Below, piece after piece: positions 26,369-35,734 of a DNA stretch of 64,000 nt. This DNA is from Bacillus tuaregi (GTDB lineage: Bacteria; Bacillota; Bacilli; Bacillales; Cytobacillaceae): NCBI RefSeq assembly GCF_900104575.1, contig NZ_LT629731.1:2216031-2280030 (forward strand), given 5' to 3'. How positions within the stretch are numbered: the stretch's first letter is position 1; each line of letters starts with the position of its first letter. The translations under genes and the position numbers were made by a program. The notes beneath the pieces were generated by a model, which made no database searches, was not told the DNA's origin, and saw nothing but the letters and a program-made list of their open reading frames with translations.

Positions 26369-27373
26369 TTGACTAAGTTACCCAAAGTAAATGAATTAGG
26401 TTTTTTTGAAATTCGTCTTGAATCCATTGGTGGATTGGGAGCTAATCTGGCAGGTAAATTACTTTCTGAAGCTGGTGTCGTTGGAAATGGATTCAATGGC
26501 CTAAGCTTCTCATCCTATGGCTCTGAGAAAAAAGGTTCACCAGTAAAAGGTCATATTCGTTTTTGTGAACCCTATACCAATATTCGCGACACGACTCCTG
26601 TTGAACGACCACATGTCGTAGCGATATTCCATGATGCTCTATACAAAACACTAGATTGTACAAGCGGGATTTATCCAGACAGTACGATTCTAGTAAACTC
26701 AATGCAATCTCCTGATGAGCTTAAAACGTTAATGAATATAGACGGTGGAATTATGGCTGTTGTGGATGCAACAAAAATTGCCTTAGAAGAAAAAACAAAG
26801 GTAAACACAGCCATGCTTGGTGCCCTTTACCGCATTCTTGATTTCTTAGATGCGGATTCAATGAGAGATACGATTCGCCGTACCTTTGAGAAAAAATACC
26901 CGCATTTAGTAGAATCGAATCTTCGTACATTTGATAGAGGCTATAACGAAGTACAGTTTAAAACCTTTGAAGCAAGTCCAGAAGCTGAGTCGAAGCCATT
27001 TGTTCGTCCTGAAGCAACTCTTGGATACGAAACACAGCCAATTGGCGGGCTTGTCATTGACCCAGGAAATAGTATTTTCAAGGATTTAAGTATTTCTCGT
27101 GCAGGTATGCTGCCACATTATCATGATGATAAATGTATCCACTGTGCTGCCTGTGATACAGCCTGTCCTGACTTCTGTTTTGTTTGGGAAGAGCGTCCCG
27201 ATAAAAAAGGGCGTCCACAAATGTTCCTGCAAGGAATTGACTATCAATATTGTAAAGGCTGTTTAAAATGTGTCCATGCCTGTCCGGTTGAAGCATTGAC
27301 AAGTGAAGTGGAAACAAATGACGGATACGCTGATGCAAACCGCGTACCGCATTTATTCGAGCTAGTAAAATAA
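26369..27373 (+). CDS. 2-oxoacid:ferredoxin oxidoreductase, fused gamma-delta subunit
   Basis: A 334-residue protein. Residues 1-190 match the gamma subunit (IRLESIGGLGANLAGKLLSE, SSYGSEKKGSPVKGHIR). Residues about 245-320 are a delta-type ferredoxin with two 4Fe-4S motifs, CIHCAACDTACPD and CKGCLKCVHACPV. With the next gene it forms a pyruvate- or 2-oxoacid:ferredoxin oxidoreductase that decarboxylates the oxoacid and passes electrons to the clusters. TTG 26369 is chosen (GGAGG, 7 bases). The next gene begins 26 bases after its stop. Confidence 0.9.
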   Translation: MTKLPKVNELGFFEIRLESIGGLGANLAGKLLSEAGVVGNGFNGLSFSSYGSEKKGSPVKGHIRFCEPYTNIRDTTPVERPHVVAIFHDALYKTLDCTSGIYPDSTILVNSMQSPDELKTLMNIDGGIMAVVDATKIALEEKTKVNTAMLGALYRILDFLDADSMRDTIRRTFEKKYPHLVESNLRTFDRGYNEVQFKTFEASPEAESKPFVRPEATLGYETQPIGGLVIDPGNSIFKDLSISRAGMLPHYHDDKCIHCAACDTACPDFCFVWEERPDKKGRPQMFLQGIDYQYCKGCLKCVHACPVEALTSEVETNDGYADANRVPHLFELVK

Positions 27374-27399
27374 TTTCATAGTGAAAGGTGATTACGTAC

Positions 27400-29718
27400 A
27401 TGTCTAAAGAGATTATTATAGATAAAGAGAAAGCAGGTCTATCAGAAGGCTCTGTTGATCAGGCGATTGTGTTTGAATCAGGAAATGAAATGGCAGCCTA
27501 CGCTGCACACCAAATTAACTATCATATCATGGGATACTACCCTATCTCCCCTTCTACGGAAGTTGCTCAGTTCCTTGATGGAATGAAATCAAGAGGCCAG
27601 CATGACATTAAATTAATTGCAGCTGACGGTGAGCATGGCTCTGCAGGGATTTGTTATGGTGCGGCAGCTGGTGGCGGTCGTGTATTTAACGCAACAAGCG
27701 CGAACGGTTTCTTATATATGCTAGAGCAATTACCCGTTCAATCAGGAACTCGTATGCCAATGGTATTAAACCTAGTCAACCGCTCCGTTTCAGGCCCATT
27801 AAACATCCATGGTGACCACTCTGACCTTTATTTTGCCTTAAATATTGGCTGGCCGATTCTTATGGCTCGTGATGCACAGGTTGTTTACGATATGAATATT
27901 ATGGCAATTAAACTAGCGGAAGACCCAGAGGTTCGCTTACCTGTTATTGTCTCTTATGATGGATACTTCACTTCTCACCAAAAGAGACGTGTACAAGTTA
28001 TTAAAGATAACAACGAAGTACAAAAATTCATCGGACCAGTTCCAACGAACTATCCGCATGCATTAGACCGTGATAACCCAGTATCAATCGGTGCTTATAT
28101 GAATGAGCCTGATACCATCAACAACCGTTATCAGCAATCTGAAGCGATGTATAATGCTGAAAAAGTATTTGAAAGAATTGCAAAAGAATATGCTGAATTA
28201 ACTGGTCGTGAGTACCCTATCCTTGACCTATATAAAATGGAAGATGCTGAAGTAGCTGTATTCATGCTAAATTCAGCAACTGAAGTATGTAAGGATGTTG
28301 TTGATCAGCTTCGTGCGAAAGGCATTAAAGCAGGGGTGATTTCTCCTAACATTCTTCGTCCATTCCCGCAAAAGCAAATTGCTGAAGCGTTAAAGAATGT
28401 AAAGGCGATTACGGTTGGTGACCGTGGTGATTCATACGGAGCACATGGTGGCAACATGGCTCTTGAAGTAAGAGCAGCCCTTCAAACTCATGGTAACACT
28501 AGCACAAAAGTCATTAACCGTGTTTACGGCCTAGGTGGTAAAGACTTCTATGCTGATGATGCAGAGATTTTCTTCCAATTAGCAATCGACGCGGTAGAAG
28601 CAGATAAAGTTGAAGTGCCATTTGATTACTTTGGACATACTCCAGGCAACCCAGAATTAGCACCAAAACGCCGTGTAGAACCATTGAAAAAGGAAGATTT
28701 AACGACTGGTCTCATTACAGTTACACCAAATGAAGAAACAGGCGAATTGAAAGTAAAGATTCCACCATTACGTGCACTAACGAAAAAGCCAAAACGTGTA
28801 TCTTCAGGACACGGTGCATGCCCTGGCTGTGGTATCTTCTCTGGCTTAGAATTATTCTTTAAAGGTATCGAAGGCGATATTGTGGTCTTATTCCATACTG
28901 GCTGTGGAATGATCGTAACAACAGGCTATCCTTACAGCTCACATAAACAAACCTATATCCATAACCTATTCCAAAATGGTGCAGCGACATTATCAGGTGT
29001 TGTAGAAATGTTCCATGAGAGAAAACGCCGTGGGGAGTTTGATGAGCTTGGCTTAAGTGATGATTTCACTTTTGTTATGGTTACTGGTGACGGTGGTATG
29101 GATATCGGTATGGGTCCTGCAATCGGTACAGCTTTACGTAACCACAAGATGATTATCATTGAGTATGATAATGAAGGATACATGAACACAGGTAGCCAAT
29201 TGTCTTATTCCACTCCACTTGGACATATGACAAGTACTTCTGGTGTTGGACCATACCAAGCAGGTAAAGCGTTCCACCACAAGGATACAGCGCAAATTAT
29301 GGCGGCTACGAATATTCCTTATGTGTTCACAGGTTCAGAGGCCTTTGATCGTGATCTATTAAAGAAAGCGGCAAAAGCACAATGGTATGCCAATAATGTC
29401 GGTATGGTATATGGAAAAATCCTTATTGCCTGCCCACTTAACTGGAAATCGAATGAAACACTAGGACAATCGATTGTTGAAGCTGCGGTTAATGCTTGCT
29501 TCTTCCCACTTTATGAAGTGGAAAAAGGCGTTACAACCATCACTTATAATCCAGAGGATAAGAAGAAGCGTGTGGAAGTGAGCGAATGGTTAAAGCATAT
29601 GGGTAAAACCAAGCATATGTTAAAAGAAGAAAACAAAGACATGCTAAAAGATTTCGAAAACGAAGTAGAGCGTCGTTGGAATCAATTAAAGGCAAAACAC
29701 GAAAGTCCATATCTATAA
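27400..29718 (+). CDS. 2-oxoacid:ferredoxin oxidoreductase, fused alpha-beta subunit
   Basis: A 772-residue fusion. The alpha part (about 1-450) has GYYPISPSTEVAQFLDG, TSANGFLYMLEQLP and domain-II ISPNILRPFPQKQI. The beta part (about 470-772) has SGHGACPGCGIFSG with a CxxC cluster ligand pair and the thiamine-diphosphate motif from GDGGMDIGMG to the asparagine in YDNEGYMNTG. A third conserved cysteine lies in HTGCGMIV. The substrate (pyruvate, 2-oxoglutarate or branched oxoacid) cannot be told from sequence alone. ATG 27400 follows AAAGGTGA by 8 bases. Confidence 0.9.
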   Translation: MSKEIIIDKEKAGLSEGSVDQAIVFESGNEMAAYAAHQINYHIMGYYPISPSTEVAQFLDGMKSRGQHDIKLIAADGEHGSAGICYGAAAGGGRVFNATSANGFLYMLEQLPVQSGTRMPMVLNLVNRSVSGPLNIHGDHSDLYFALNIGWPILMARDAQVVYDMNIMAIKLAEDPEVRLPVIVSYDGYFTSHQKRRVQVIKDNNEVQKFIGPVPTNYPHALDRDNPVSIGAYMNEPDTINNRYQQSEAMYNAEKVFERIAKEYAELTGREYPILDLYKMEDAEVAVFMLNSATEVCKDVVDQLRAKGIKAGVISPNILRPFPQKQIAEALKNVKAITVGDRGDSYGAHGGNMALEVRAALQTHGNTSTKVINRVYGLGGKDFYADDAEIFFQLAIDAVEADKVEVPFDYFGHTPGNPELAPKRRVEPLKKEDLTTGLITVTPNEETGELKVKIPPLRALTKKPKRVSSGHGACPGCGIFSGLELFFKGIEGDIVVLFHTGCGMIVTTGYPYSSHKQTYIHNLFQNGAATLSGVVEMFHERKRRGEFDELGLSDDFTFVMVTGDGGMDIGMGPAIGTALRNHKMIIIEYDNEGYMNTGSQLSYSTPLGHMTSTSGVGPYQAGKAFHHKDTAQIMAATNIPYVFTGSEAFDRDLLKKAAKAQWYANNVGMVYGKILIACPLNWKSNETLGQSIVEAAVNACFFPLYEVEKGVTTITYNPEDKKKRVEVSEWLKHMGKTKHMLKEENKDMLKDFENEVERRWNQLKAKHESPYL

Positions 29719-29724
29719 AAATAT

Positions 29725-29758
29725 GAAAGAGGCTATCCTACTGGACGGCCTCTTTCCT
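29725..29758 (+). terminator. terminator of the oxidoreductase operon
   Basis: AAAGAGGC at 29726-29733 pairs with GCCTCTTT at 29748-29755, followed by a short pyrimidine tail. Confidence 0.75.
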
Positions 29759-29779
29759 TGTATGACTTTCTATTAGAGC

Positions 29780-31750
29780 TTATTTCTTTTGAATCCAGAA
29801 TTTAATCACATTGCCTTCTTGCTCCGATTTTAGGAGGGAATGACCAGCATTTTTTGACCATGCAGGAAGGTCATTTAATGTTCCTTTATCAGTAGCATGA
29901 AGTTCTAAAATTTGATTGCTACCGATAGCTTCCATTCCTTTTTTCAGCTTGACAATCGGCATTGGACAGGTTAAGCCAGTAACATCTACAACTGAATCTG
30001 CTGTTATATCATCTATAATGGTATTTGCTTGGGCATCTTTTGTTTTTGTTAATACAGTCTCACCTAAGTCATTAATTGTAATATCTGCATCAACCTCGAG
30101 ATTGCTTCCAAATACAGAAGAATAGGTTCTCCAACCACCATCAACATTTTTTACCTTATAGCCATGACTCTGTAGGATGCGTGCGGCTAAATAGCCTCGT
30201 AAGCCTACCTGACAGCTAACATAAATAGTCTTATCAGTTGGTATTTCTGATAAACGATCTCTTAGTTCATCTAATGGAATATTGATAGAGCCTTCAATAT
30301 AGCCAAATTCTCGCTCCATAGGTTCACGAACATCAATTAATAATTCTCCATTAGCAACAATCTCATCAACCTCATGCCATTGAATATGCTCTAATTCTCC
30401 GTCCATTAAGTTGGTCGCAACGTAGCCTGCCATGTTCACAGGGTCTTTTGCTGAAGAATACGGAGGGGCATAGGCTAATTCTAAATGAGTTAAATCCTCA
30501 ACGGTCAAGCCACCTTTAATCGCTGTGGCTATAACATCTATTCGTTTTTCAACCCCGTCAGCACCAACTGCCTGTGCACCAAAGATTTTTCCCGTTTCTT
30601 TATCAAAGATAAGCTTTAAGGAAATTTGCGCAGCACCTGGGTAGTAGCCAGCATGGGAGCTTGGGTGAATATGTGCTACCTCATATGGTACTTCCAGGCG
30701 TTTTAATAATTTTTCATTGTTTCCCGTTGCAGCCACCGTTAGGTCGAACACTTTGGCAACAGAAGTTCCTAGTGTTCCTTGGTACTGTTCTTTCTTACCC
30801 ATCATATTATTGGCTGCAATCCGACCTTGACGATTTGCAGGACCCGCAAGTGGAATCATCGCCTTTGTTCCGCTCAAATAATCGACCACTTCAACCGCAT
30901 CTCCAACAGCATATATGTCACTGTTCGAGGTTTGGAGGTATTCATTGACGATAATACCTCCACGTGCACCTAGCTCCAATCCGGCACTTTTTGCCAACTC
31001 GTTTTCAGGTCTTACGCCAATGGAAAGAATCGTCATATCTGTCTCGACCACTGTACCATCAGATAAAATAACCTTTTTGCCATTATCAGTAAATGATTGA
31101 ACACCATTTTCTAGGATTAACCGAACCCCTTTTTCCTGTAGGTGGCTGTGTAAAATACTAGCCATTTCGTAATCAATCGGAGCCATTACTTGATTAGCCA
31201 TTTCGATAATGGTCACTTCAATCCCACGGTCTACCAAGTTTTCAGCCATTTCGATGCCAATAAAGCCACCACCAACCACAACTGCCTTTTTCGGATTTTG
31301 CTCATCCACATAGCCTTTTATCCTATCGGTATCAGGAATATTTCTTAACGTAAACAATGTTTCATTCTCATTTAAGCCAGGAATGGGCGGTACAATAGGG
31401 CTGGCTCCTGGTGATAATAATAATTTGTCATATGTTTCTTCATATTCTTCCTTTGTACGTAGATTTTTAATGGTGACCGTTTTTGTTTCAGGCTGTATGC
31501 TAGTTACTTCACTTAAGTTGCGGATATCCATATTAAATCTTGTGGATAGTCCCTCTACAGTTTGTACCAATAACTTACTTCTATCTGTAATGGTTTCACC
31601 AATATAGTATGGCAGACCACAGTTGGCAAATGAAACGTATTCTCCACGTTCAATGAGAATAATTTCTACCTTCTCACTAATCCGTCTTAATTTCGCTGCT
31701 GCTGTAGCTCCACCGGCTACTCCACCTACGATAATTACTTTCTGTGTCAC
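29780..31750 (-). CDS. CoA-disulfide reductase fused to rhodanese and TusA domains
   Basis: A 656-residue, three-part thiol/persulfide enzyme. Residues 1-445 are a FAD/NAD(P)H disulfide reductase: GGVAGGATAAAKLRR, redox cysteine in SFANCGLPYYIG (Cys44), and NAD-site VVVGGGFIGIEMAENL. Residues about 460-550 are a rhodanese domain with active-site cysteine in YVSCQVGLRGY. Residues about 585-656 are TusA-like with VTGLTCPMPIVKLKKG. The set reduces CoA disulfide or persulfides and moves sulfane sulfur. Two CsoR/CstR-like palindromes upstream suggest control by persulfide stress. Confidence 0.92.
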   Translation of the reverse strand: MTQKVIIVGGVAGGATAAAKLRRISEKVEIILIERGEYVSFANCGLPYYIGETITDRSKLLVQTVEGLSTRFNMDIRNLSEVTSIQPETKTVTIKNLRTKEEYEETYDKLLLSPGASPIVPPIPGLNENETLFTLRNIPDTDRIKGYVDEQNPKKAVVVGGGFIGIEMAENLVDRGIEVTIIEMANQVMAPIDYEMASILHSHLQEKGVRLILENGVQSFTDNGKKVILSDGTVVETDMTILSIGVRPENELAKSAGLELGARGGIIVNEYLQTSNSDIYAVGDAVEVVDYLSGTKAMIPLAGPANRQGRIAANNMMGKKEQYQGTLGTSVAKVFDLTVAATGNNEKLLKRLEVPYEVAHIHPSSHAGYYPGAAQISLKLIFDKETGKIFGAQAVGADGVEKRIDVIATAIKGGLTVEDLTHLELAYAPPYSSAKDPVNMAGYVATNLMDGELEHIQWHEVDEIVANGELLIDVREPMEREFGYIEGSINIPLDELRDRLSEIPTDKTIYVSCQVGLRGYLAARILQSHGYKVKNVDGGWRTYSSVFGSNLEVDADITINDLGETVLTKTKDAQANTIIDDITADSVVDVTGLTCPMPIVKLKKGMEAIGSNQILELHATDKGTLNDLPAWSKNAGHSLLKSEQEGNVIKFWIQKK

Positions 31751-31796
31751 GAGGTTTTCCTCCTTATAGATAAAATGATTTTGATGCTTTTGATAT

Positions 31797-31812
31797 ATAC
31801 CGGCATGGGTAT
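31797..31812. promoter_or_regulatory. CsoR/CstR-like operator, proximal
   Basis: ATACCGGCATGGGTAT, an ATACC-N6-GGTAT inverted repeat, lies 47 bases upstream of the CoA-disulfide reductase start. This is the general shape bound by CsoR-family repressors, including the persulfide sensor CstR. The assignment is inferred from form and context. Confidence 0.6.
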
Positions 31813-31883
31813 AAAATATATTAAAAAAATAAATTGATACAATATGAACTTGTTACGTCAATCGCTCTTACAAGTCATATGAT

Positions 31884-31899
31884 ATACCCTTGTAGGTAT
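31884..31899. promoter_or_regulatory. CsoR/CstR-like operator, distal
   Basis: ATACCCTTGTAGGTAT, a second ATACC-N6-GGTAT palindrome, is centred 87 bases from the first, about eight helical turns. No CsoR-family gene is in the window. Confidence 0.6.
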
Positions 31900-32123
31900 G
31901 AAGTCAATGTGAAGTTTTGCTGAAAATGTGTCTTTTTTATGTCTTTATAATCGATCTTTGTTATTTAGACGACTGCTATGTCTTCTCGATTGTCCCATTC
32001 CTTCACTTCTCTGATTATTCTTTGGTCACACATATTACTCCTATATTTTTTATTGTATAATAATATTTGAAGAAAATATTTCCTTATTTTTTTATCATTC
32101 GGACATAGAGAAAGGAGAACCCG

Positions 32124-32960
32124 ATGCACATCAAAGCTACTGGTGAAGATTTAATGCAGGCTTTAATTAAGATAACTCCTTCAATTGCAGAAATCATGCA
32201 GACAGACATGGGCTTTGCAGTGACAGATACAGAAAAATTCATAATACAAAAGGATGGAAAAACGGTTAAATTAAATATTTCTCCCGGTGATCCCGTGAAT
32301 CCAAAATCAGCAATGGCTGAGGCTATGAGAACAAAAAAACCAGCTGCTAAAAATATGGATGCTTCCCTTTATGGAATTCCCGTTAGAATTTATGGCTATC
32401 CACTGATGGATGAGCACCGAAATGTCATTGGTTCTGTTGGCATAGCAAAGAATATTGAAACCTGGACAGGCTTAAACAAAAGTGCAATCGAGTTGGCAGA
32501 TTCTAGTGATGAGGTTGGAAATATTATTGATTTGTTCTTAAAGGTTGCCTCCCAATTGAATCACGATAGTATTACGCTTCAAGGAAAGGCGGATGAAATC
32601 AATAATAAATTTAAAAAGACGAATCAAATTCTTGATTCTATTAAATCCATCTCATCACAGACAAGGTTAATTGGATTAAATGCCGCCATCGAAGCAGCTC
32701 GAATTGGCGAGGTTGGAAAAGGGTTCGGGGTCGTAGCAAATGAAATTAGAAAACTATCGGGACATAGTAACGATGCAAGTGTAGAAATCGAAAAAACGTT
32801 ACGGGATCTTCAGGTTGATTTGCAAACGATTACGGAAGAAGTGGCCGCCATTAATTCAACCGTTATCAACCAATTAGAGAAGGCAAAGGAAATAAACTCA
32901 CGAATATCTAAGTTTGAAGAAATCTCTAAGCTATTACTAGCATTATCCAATCGTCTGTAA
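32124..32960 (+). CDS. soluble methyl-accepting chemotaxis-like protein (YfmS type)
   Basis: A 278-residue protein without membrane segments. Residues 1-120 form a sensory domain ([19 protein letters not shown]). Residues about 140-278 are a short coiled-coil signalling domain containing the receptor hairpin tip [31 protein letters not shown] (read in parts). Such cytoplasmic receptors feed CheA. The ligand is unknown. AAAGGAGA precedes the ATG. Confidence 0.9.
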   Translation: MHIKATGEDLMQALIKITPSIAEIMQTDMGFAVTDTEKFIIQKDGKTVKLNISPGDPVNPKSAMAEAMRTKKPAAKNMDASLYGIPVRIYGYPLMDEHRNVIGSVGIAKNIETWTGLNKSAIELADSSDEVGNIIDLFLKVASQLNHDSITLQGKADEINNKFKKTNQILDSIKSISSQTRLIGLNAAIEAARIGEVGKGFGVVANEIRKLSGHSNDASVEIEKTLRDLQVDLQTITEEVAAINSTVINQLEKAKEINSRISKFEEISKLLLALSNRL

Positions 32961-32981
32961 TAGATTTCATGTCGAAAAAAG

Positions 32982-33018
32982 AGAACAGCCTGTCTTGTAT
33001 CGGCTGTTCTTTTTTCCA
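32982..33018. terminator. bidirectional terminator
   Basis: AGAACAGCC at 32982-32990 pairs with GGCTGTTCT at 33002-33010, with an A-run before and a T-run after. Confidence 0.85.
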
Positions 33019-33043
33019 TTTTCATCCAACGATAAAGGTTGTA

Positions 33044-33547
33044 CTAGAGATGTCTCTGTTGGAGAGCTTTAATGGCTGGGTTTTTTAGCATCATACTCAG
33101 CAGGATTAACCCGATCAAGCTCCCAGCTAGAGAACTAACCAAAAAAGCCGGAATAAAGCCAAAGAGTGCAGCCTTCTGACCAAGTAACAGGGTGGCAATC
33201 GGATAGCAGGCTAATCCGCCCAATATTCCAGTCCCCACAATTTCACCGGTAAAGGCAAAGGCTAGCTTCTTTGTCTTCATAAATAAATATCCGGCTAATA
33301 GTGCACCAATCATACTTCCTGGGAAAGCAAAGATGGAGCCAGTGCCCATTAAATTCCTGATTAAGGATACGGCAAAGGCCTGTAGTACAGCATAGGCAGG
33401 ACCCAATAAAACAGCAGATAATACATTTAAGAAGTGTTGAATCGGGAAAACCTTCGTAAAACCAATTGGAATATAGATGAGATGACTCGTTAATGTACCG
33501 ATTGCCACAAACATAGCTGTCATAGTCAATTTCAATGTTTTATTCAT
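33044..33547 (-). CDS. thiW: energy-coupling factor transporter S component ThiW
   Basis: A 167-residue membrane S component with about five segments that imports the thiazole precursor of thiamine using a shared ECF module. The family pattern is visible in SHLIYIPIGFTKVFPIQHF, LNVLSAVLLGPAYAVLQA and FPGSMIGALLAGYLF. GAGGAGA precedes ATG 33547. The leader carries a TPP riboswitch and terminator, and a copy of the dispersed repeat lies between that terminator and the gene, so the transcript must pass through the repeat. Confidence 0.93.
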   Translation of the reverse strand: MNKTLKLTMTAMFVAIGTLTSHLIYIPIGFTKVFPIQHFLNVLSAVLLGPAYAVLQAFAVSLIRNLMGTGSIFAFPGSMIGALLAGYLFMKTKKLAFAFTGEIVGTGILGGLACYPIATLLLGQKAALFGFIPAFLVSSLAGSLIGLILLSMMLKNPAIKALQQRHL

Positions 33548-33575
33548 ACGTTTCTCCTCTCTACAGTTAAAAAAA

Positions 33576-33770
33576 ATCAAATTCGCCCGTCGAATTTGCG
33601 TCCGGATTTTTATCGAGCTCGCTCAATAAACTACCTTTAAAAAAATCCGTGACATCCGCCGGAGGCTTAACTTCATTCAGCAGGGGTTTGAACCCCCACT
33701 TGTAGAAGTGGAAGACTTCTGTACCTGTCGCAAGCTTTCGGTACAAAAAGCATTTGCTGAATGAAGTTAA
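33576..33770 (+). repeat. repeat family copy A: full-length, in the thiW leader
   Basis: About 195 bases. It has the left palindrome AAATTCG-CCCGT-CGAATTT, a second stem (TTATCGAGC/GCTCAATAA, 33608-33627 region), a GGGGTT/AACCCC hairpin, the CCACTT-GTAG-AAGTGG hairpin and terminal inverted repeats TTAACTTCATTCAGCA and TGCTGAATGAAGTTAA. Oriented on the plus strand like copies B, C and E, it lies between the TPP riboswitch terminator and thiW. Confidence 0.88.
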
Positions 33771-33800
33771 AAAGCCGAATCCCAATAAGGACCCGGCTTT
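33766..33800 (-). terminator. attenuator terminator of the thiW TPP riboswitch
   Basis: On the minus strand AAAGCCG (33800-33794) pairs with CGGCTTT (33777-33771), ending in a T-run at 33773-33769 that merges with the end of repeat copy A. Confidence 0.75.
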
Positions 33801-33826
33801 GGTTAACAAAAGTAAGTGATTAAAGC

Positions 33827-33918
33827 CTACTTTCCTACGCCGGAATTATCCGGATCAGGTCCGAAGGGTTGAAAAACACTCGTTTTTCTCTCAGCCCTTT
33901 AAAGGGCACCCCTAGTAG
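33827..33918 (-). promoter_or_regulatory. TPP riboswitch upstream of thiW
   Basis: On the minus strand a closing stem CTACT/AGTAG encloses GGGGTGCCC, GGCTGAGAG, the CCCTTCGGACCTGATCC arm and the GGCGTAGGAAA end, which are the conserved blocks of the thi-box. A terminator follows, so TPP binding should stop transcription before thiW. Confidence 0.95.
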
Positions 33919-33990
33919 TTGTTCAAGATATTATAAATCTTTTATTATCATACGATGGCCAGCAAATAATGTAAAGGAAATATCTCCTTT

Positions 33991-34617
33991 TCATTTTAAT
34001 AGTTTCCCATCTTCTTGCCCTGGTTTTTGACCAATAAACTGGATCACATGAGCTAACCCGTTGTGTAAGTCTCCTTCATGACGTACAACCTCTCCCATAA
34101 AAAAGTGGCAAATCCGCCAATCTGAAAAGGTCTGGATCATATCCTCCGGTCTATATAGCAGTTCAATATCCTTAGGTCCGCCACTTTCATAAGGAATTTG
34201 ATAGGTGGAGTATACCTCAGATACAAAATAGCCACCTGGTTTAATCGCATCCTTTACACCCTTTAATGTCTTCAGCCTTAATTCAGTTGGCAGGTGTCCA
34301 AAGATACAGACAATCTCATCCCAACGATTGCTTTTCCAGTCTGCTTCATTTAAATCCATAAGCTCTGTTGTAACTTCAACACCACGTTTTTCCGCTAGCT
34401 TTTTTGTTTTTTCTAGTCCTGCTTCAGCATAGTCCCAGGCTGTAACGTTCATCCCTTGCTGTGCTAAATAGACGGCATTACGCCCCTCCCCCTCTGCAAT
34501 GGCTAAAGCATCTCCAGTTAACTGAAGCTTGTTCTGGTATTCCGCTAAAAATACATTGGGTTCTGTTCCATATACATAGTTTTCAGCGCTAAAACGTTTA
34601 TTCCATGGATTCGTCAT
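33991..34617 (-). CDS. class I SAM-dependent methyltransferase (TehB-like)
   Basis: A 208-residue methyltransferase starting MTNPWNKRFSAENYVYGTEPN. The cofactor-binding segment is ALAIAEGEGRNAVYLAQQG, followed by the acidic VTAWDYAEAGLEK and motif IV-like IVCIFGHLP. The layout matches the TehB-type small methyltransferases common in bacilli; the substrate is unknown. The frame runs to 34659, but AAGGGG about 9 bases before ATG 34617 marks the start. Confidence 0.87.
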   Translation of the reverse strand: MTNPWNKRFSAENYVYGTEPNVFLAEYQNKLQLTGDALAIAEGEGRNAVYLAQQGMNVTAWDYAEAGLEKTKKLAEKRGVEVTTELMDLNEADWKSNRWDEIVCIFGHLPTELRLKTLKGVKDAIKPGGYFVSEVYSTYQIPYESGGPKDIELLYRPEDMIQTFSDWRICHFFMGEVVRHEGDLHNGLAHVIQFIGQKPGQEDGKLLK

Positions 34618-35101
34618 TATTTTTATACCCCTTAAAATAAAAATCATACTTTGAATCATATTGTAGCAAAGGACGGCAAACTTCTCATGTTTTAAGCTTT
34701 ACCCCAAAGGATTATGCGAACAAATATCTAGCTACTTGGATAGCAATTTCTGCTAAAATCGTGGAACAACAGGAAAATTTCCTGGGCAAGCGCAGAATAT
34801 TACATTTTCCTACACAAACAATACCTTATCTTGCAAAAATCAGGTTGTTTTTGTCGTAATAATAATTCTGTTGTAATAGATTGTTACTATTAAATTAATA
34901 AATTTTATCAATCCTACAGGGAATTATCAGAGTTTTCTATTGAATATTCCCATATACCGCTAATAGACTCGTCACGCGATACAAAAAAAAGATGATTATG
35001 GCGGAATATAAGTGTTGGGAAAAGAATAATTTCCCTCGCCGTTACGGATGCTAGTTATTGGAAAAGAATAACAATATTGTTATAAAAGGAGTTTTTATTG
35101 T
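34618..35101. other. gene-free divergent region
   Basis: These 484 bases hold no coding sequence I can support. A palindrome AGGAAAATTTCCT lies near 34770-34782. Two near-identical motifs, TTGGGAAAAGAATAA (35015-35029) and TTGGAAAAGAATAA (35058-35071), lie 43 bases apart upstream of the DUF421 gene and may be protein-binding sites. Confidence 0.5.
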
Positions 35102-35725
35102 ATGGATTTGAATTGGATATGGAAGTCGATTTTAATTGTTTTTGGAGGAACATTGCTGCTTAGAATTGCAGGACGAAAGTCCATTTCACAGATGACCCTT
35201 GCCCAAACGGTCATCATGATTGGAATTGGTTCCCTATTAATACAGCCGCTAGCAGGGAAAAGCATTTGGACAACACTGGGTGTAGGAACTACGCTTGTTA
35301 TTACCTTGGTCGTAATGGAATATGCTCAGCTTAAAATAGATAGTGTTGAAAAGTTCATTACAGGGAAATCAAAAATAATTATCGAGAATGGAACGATACA
35401 TGAGAAGAACTTAAGAAAATTAAGGTTCACGATTGATCAATTAGAAATGAAATTAAGACAGCTGAATATTTCCTCGATTCATGATGTAAAATGGGCTACT
35501 CTAGAACCTAATGGACAAATTGGTTATGAATTAAAAACAGAGGCACAGCCAGTGACAAAAAAGGAATTTCAGCAGCTGCAGCAAGATGTCCAAAGCATCC
35601 TTCTACTGTTAAATCCCCAGGCGAAACCAGAGACTTACACAGATACTTCAGAGAATAAGCATGATATTTTTTCGGAAGTAGCCACTAAATCCCATAAAAA
35701 GTCTCCACCAAAATATTTACAATAA
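35102..35725 (+). CDS. DUF421 (YetF-like) membrane protein, short form
   Basis: A 207-residue protein with three membrane segments (residues about 5-75) and a DUF421 cytoplasmic domain: RIAGRKSISQMTLAQTVIMIGIGS, then GKSKIIIENGTIHEKNLRK and SIHDVKWATLEPNGQIGYEL. The C-terminal 50 residues are hydrophilic and not family-like. It is a distant paralog of the gene at 25300. Confidence 0.87.
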   Translation: MDLNWIWKSILIVFGGTLLLRIAGRKSISQMTLAQTVIMIGIGSLLIQPLAGKSIWTTLGVGTTLVITLVVMEYAQLKIDSVEKFITGKSKIIIENGTIHEKNLRKLRFTIDQLEMKLRQLNISSIHDVKWATLEPNGQIGYELKTEAQPVTKKEFQQLQQDVQSILLLLNPQAKPETYTDTSENKHDIFSEVATKSHKKSPPKYLQ

Positions 35726-35734
35726 TAGCCCAAC

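Noticed and set aside
33567-33809. Open frame of 80 codons on the minus strand across repeat copy A, reading NEVKPPADVTDFF
   Set aside because: The same frame in copy B hits stop codons soon after NEVKPPA, while the hairpins are kept with paired changes. The frame is a by-product of a structured repeat.
33827-33918. Possible T-box or S-box at the hairpin-rich leader
   Set aside because: The conserved blocks fit only the TPP thi-box; no T-box sequence is present.
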